In this document: positions 61,396 to 64,000 of the stretch, piece after piece
Layout of the letters: each line of letters starts with the position of its first letter
Numbering within the stretch: position 1 is the stretch's first letter
Source: an uncultured bacterium
GTDB taxonomy: Bacteria; Verrucomicrobiota; Lentisphaeria; Victivallales; UBA1829
DNA: 64,000 bases
Direction: 5' to 3'
NCBI GenBank assembly: GCA_900548385.1
Contig: URKJ01000015.1
Location: 1 to 64,000, forward strand
The notes under the pieces: generated by a model
Seen by the model: only the letters and a program-made list of their open reading frames with translations
Told to the model about the DNA's origin: nothing
Database searches by the model: none
Position numbers and translations under genes: made by a program

Positions 61396-64000
61396 CGTTT
61401 CATCGGATCAAAGCGGTTGCCCTGCGGGAACTGTCCGCATCGGCGGCATCGCCTGCGGCGTGGGTGTTCCTGATCATCTTTCTGGTGCTGGCGGGATTCT
61501 GCGCATTCGTCGCCGGCAATGTGTTTGCATCGGGGCAGGCGGATATTTCCCCGTTTTTCGATTGGATTCCGTATCTGTTCCTGCTGATCGTACCGGCGCT
61601 GGCAATGCCGATGTGGGCGGAAGAGCGCCGGGTCGGAGTGTTTGAACTGACGCTTTCGTTTCCTGCGTCGCTGTGGGAACTGGTGATCGGAAAATATCTG
61701 GCGGGGATGATCCTGCTGGCGGTTGCGCTTCTGCTGACGTTCTCGATTCCGCTTACTGCATGGGTTCTCGGTTCGCCGGATACGGGGGCGATTCTCTGCG
61801 GATACGCCGGAGCGCTGCTGCTCGGCTCGGTCTATCTGGCGATGTCGTCGTTCTGTTCGGCTCTCTCGCGCAGTCAGACGGCAAGTTTTCTGCTTTCGGT
61901 ATTTCTCTGCGGCGTGTTTTTGTTCATCGGTCTGCCGTCGCTGCTCGGCATGGCGTCCGCGTGGCTGCCCGACTGGTTGACTGCGTCGATTGCATCCTGT
62001 TCGTTCCTGCCGAATTTTCAAGGGTATCAGAAAGGACTGATCGATAGCGCGGAGGTCGTGTATGCCGTGACGCTGACGGGACTGTTCCTGTCGCTGACCT
62101 GTTTCGTTTTGGAATTCGCTTCGTCGGGATTCGTTCTGCTGACCGCGCCGGGAGCATTTTCGGATCCCGCACTGCGCCGGGCGCTGAAGGCGCTTGTCCG
62201 TCGGAGTGCGTATGCACTGGTGCTGACCGTTGCGCTGAACATCATTGCCGGAACATGGCAGCTGCGTGTGGATGTGAGTTCCGACCGTGCTTATTCAATA
62301 TCCGAAGCCGCCGCCCGGATTGCCGCTGATCCGGGAATGCCGGTGACGCTCCGGCTTTATGCCTCGTTTTCAAATCCCGCCATGCCCGCGCCGCTGAAAA
62401 AATATGCGGAACGGGTCCGGTGGCTTCTGGAAGAGTTCGCCGCGGCGTCCAAAGGGCGCGTGTCGCTGATCGTGATCGACCCGGAACAGGATTCGATCGA
62501 CGAGGAGGCGGCGATGATGGATTCGATTCTGCCGCGTCAGACAGCGGCGGGAGACCGCCTGTTTCTCGGCGTTTCGGCGACCCGTGCGGATTCCGTGGCG
62601 GCGATTCCGTTCCTGGCTCCCGAACAGGAGGCTCTGCTGGAATATGAAATCGCGCGGATCGTGCTCAGCGCCGTGTCGGAGGAACGTCCGGCGGTCGGAG
62701 TAATTTCCCCGCTGAAGGTGCTTGGCGTGAAAACCGATCTTTCCAGGATTCGCCAGTCGCCGTCTTCCGCGCCCGTGCGGATGGAACCCGCATGGTATAC
62801 CATGTCCGAACTGTCGCGCAACTATGACCTGCGCGAGCTTGCGGAAGACGTTCCGGCGATTCCCGCGGATATCAAAGCGCTCCTGATCATCAATCCCGTG
62901 AAACTGAGTCCGCGCACGCTGTATGCGATCGACCAGTTCCTGCTGCGCGGCGGCAAGGCGGCAGTGTTCCTTGATCCGCGTTCGTTCTATGCCGCGCTGA
63001 AATCACGGACGGATTATTCTCTGCTCGACAAACTGGAATCGGATCTCCAGCCGCTTCTTCCCGCGTGGGGAATCGCCTGGAATCCCGCGATGATGGTTGC
63101 GGATATGGTTTCCGCTTACCGCAAGACTCTGCCGGACCGCATGGTGACGAATCCCATGGCACTGAACCTTGCGCCAGCCCGCATTACGCGCGCCAATCCG
63201 CTGTTTGCGAACCTGAATGAGATTTCGATGTACTTCACCGGATTCTTCCATATCGTTCCGCGCGAGGGTGTGGAATACGAGACTCTGCTGACATCGTCGC
63301 CGGAATCGCAGATCGTCAGCTCTCTGCTCGGCAACCGCCCGGAACTGGTGATCAAGAATTTCAAGTCGGCGGACCGGGAATATCCGCTTGCCGTCCGTCT
63401 CCGCGGCCGTCTCAACACCGCGTATCCCGGCGGAGCGCCGGACCGTTCCGCGCTTCCCGCCGGCCATGCCCATCTTGCAAAAGGTGTGCGGGAGGCGGAA
63501 ATCTATCTGTTTTCCGACTCCGATATGCTGTTCAACGATGTGTGTGTGACCGCTTACAGCGATGCATTCGGTACACGGTCCTACAGACGGTCGAACGATA
63601 ATGTCGCCATGCTTCAGAACGTGATGGAAAGCCTGACCGGCTCGCGGATGTTGGCGTCGATCCGCAACCGTGTTCCGATGAGCCGGCCTCTGACGAAGAT
63701 CAACACGTTGAAAGCGGAAGCCGAACTCAAATATAAAAACCGGATTCTGGAACTGGAACGGGATTTTACGGAGGCGCAGGCGCGGCTTAATGCATTGAGA
63801 CGCGCCGAGGAGACGCCGGATGCTCCCGGAGCGGCGGAGCGGCGGAAAGAGATGCGGTCATTTCAGCTGAAAGTCGCTTCCGCGCGCCGGGAACTCAAAG
63901 AGATGCGCGCAAGTTTGAAAAGAGATCTGGACAGTCTTGACACCCGTATCAAGATCCTGAATATCATCGTGGTCCCCGCGCTTCTGGCGCTGATCGGGAT
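61392..64000 (+). CDS. ABC-2 permease fused to GldG-like periplasmic domain (runs off the window)
   Basis: At least 869 residues, truncated by the window edge. The first 230 residues are an ABC-2 permease with six helices (VFLIIFLVLAGFCAFVAGNVF, MWAEERRVGVFELTLSFP). After a further helix (ALVLTVALNIIAGTWQL), the GldG-like domain starts with RVDVSSDRAYSISEAAARIA, the pattern of ABC_transp_aux proteins, and continues with IVIDPEQDSIDEE. From about residue 770 a coiled coil leads to another hydrophobic segment (IIVVPALLALIG) at the edge. GldF- and GldG-like parts are separate proteins in gliding bacteria but one chain here. Confidence 0.82.
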   Translation, partial: MTFHRIKAVALRELSASAASPAAWVFLIIFLVLAGFCAFVAGNVFASGQADISPFFDWIPYLFLLIVPALAMPMWAEERRVGVFELTLSFPASLWELVIGKYLAGMILLAVALLLTFSIPLTAWVLGSPDTGAILCGYAGALLLGSVYLAMSSFCSALSRSQTASFLLSVFLCGVFLFIGLPSLLGMASAWLPDWLTASIASCSFLPNFQGYQKGLIDSAEVVYAVTLTGLFLSLTCFVLEFASSGFVLLTAPGAFSDPALRRALKALVRRSAYALVLTVALNIIAGTWQLRVDVSSDRAYSISEAAARIAADPGMPVTLRLYASFSNPAMPAPLKKYAERVRWLLEEFAAASKGRVSLIVIDPEQDSIDEEAAMMDSILPRQTAAGDRLFLGVSATRADSVAAIPFLAPEQEALLEYEIARIVLSAVSEERPAVGVISPLKVLGVKTDLSRIRQSPSSAPVRMEPAWYTMSELSRNYDLRELAEDVPAIPADIKALLIINPVKLSPRTLYAIDQFLLRGGKAAVFLDPRSFYAALKSRTDYSLLDKLESDLQPLLPAWGIAWNPAMMVADMVSAYRKTLPDRMVTNPMALNLAPARITRANPLFANLNEISMYFTGFFHIVPREGVEYETLLTSSPESQIVSSLLGNRPELVIKNFKSADREYPLAVRLRGRLNTAYPGGAPDRSALPAGHAHLAKGVREAEIYLFSDSDMLFNDVCVTAYSDAFGTRSYRRSNDNVAMLQNVMESLTGSRMLASIRNRVPMSRPLTKINTLKAEAELKYKNRILELERDFTEAQARLNALRRAEETPDAPGAAERRKEMRSFQLKVASARRELKEMRASLKRDLDSLDTRIKILNIIVVPALLALIG

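Noticed and set aside
1..64000. Prophage or conjugative element
   Set aside because: Apart from one serine recombinase and one non-coding repeat element, no capsid, tail, replication or transfer genes were found.

Overview
The window looks like a chromosomal segment of a Gram-negative bacterium of the Lentisphaerota (Victivallales-like, probably gut- or mucosa-associated). That assignment is inferred from content. There are four short secreted proteins with a class III prepilin leader ([24 protein letters not shown]) and a C-terminal H-X9-DG-type motif. There is also a Minf_1886-family protein typical of the PVC group, many secreted glycan-degrading enzymes, and Kdo/LPS-linked genes (kdsD, a WaaP-type kinase). 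No rRNA operon, CRISPR array or prophage structure is visible.

Layout. 1-2.8 kb: a large serine recombinase, then a monocistronic pilin-like gene with a strong promoter and terminator. 2.8-8.6 kb: membrane glycosyltransferases, a clan GH-A glycosidase and a DUF4173 protein. 8.8-15.7 kb: tRNA-Arg(ACG), an SGNH esterase overlapping comEC on the other strand, a WaaP-type kinase, a Minf_1886 protein, a LysM lipoprotein and ispD. 15.7-20.1 kb (minus strand): AraC regulator, SGNH hydrolase, sugar O-acetyltransferase, kdsD and an ECF-like sigma factor.

20.2-39.9 kb is an accessory glycan-utilisation region. It holds a GH20 enzyme and then three cassettes built the same way: LacI-type regulator, H-X9-DG pilin-like protein, then large mostly secreted carbohydrate-active enzymes (clan GH-A 1088 aa; LVIVD-repeat protein plus PL8 lyase; GH5 plus GH38). 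The middle regulator survives only as a remnant, next to a duplicated scrap of the GH38 gene, so the region has been rearranged. All three regulator promoters share an identical 13-bp motif at the -35 box.

40.0-40.6 kb is a non-coding element with eight copies of a 17-bp repeat and inverted ends, probably a MITE or gutted insertion sequence. 40.75-44.4 kb: two tandem phosphohexomutases, the first lacking the catalytic serine, and an EamA transporter. 44.4-49.8 kb (minus strand): a tight six-gene run with a solute-binding-like lipoprotein, an L,D-transpeptidase-like protein without its cysteine, accA, an ArgA-like acetyltransferase, a gamma-glutamylcyclotransferase/amidoligase-like fusion and murI. 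Four of these six genes point to glutamate or cell-wall chemistry. 50-52.3 kb: an ArsR/P1B-ATPase metal-resistance pair. 52.5-64 kb: housekeeping genes (thiL, tsaE, truA, mutM, fabF, dus), a MATE exporter and a Gld-type ABC system that runs off the right edge.

The two best candidates for undescribed biology are the recurrent LacI/pilin-like/hydrolase cassette with its shared promoter motif, and the gamma-glutamyl operon containing the GGCT-amidoligase fusion.
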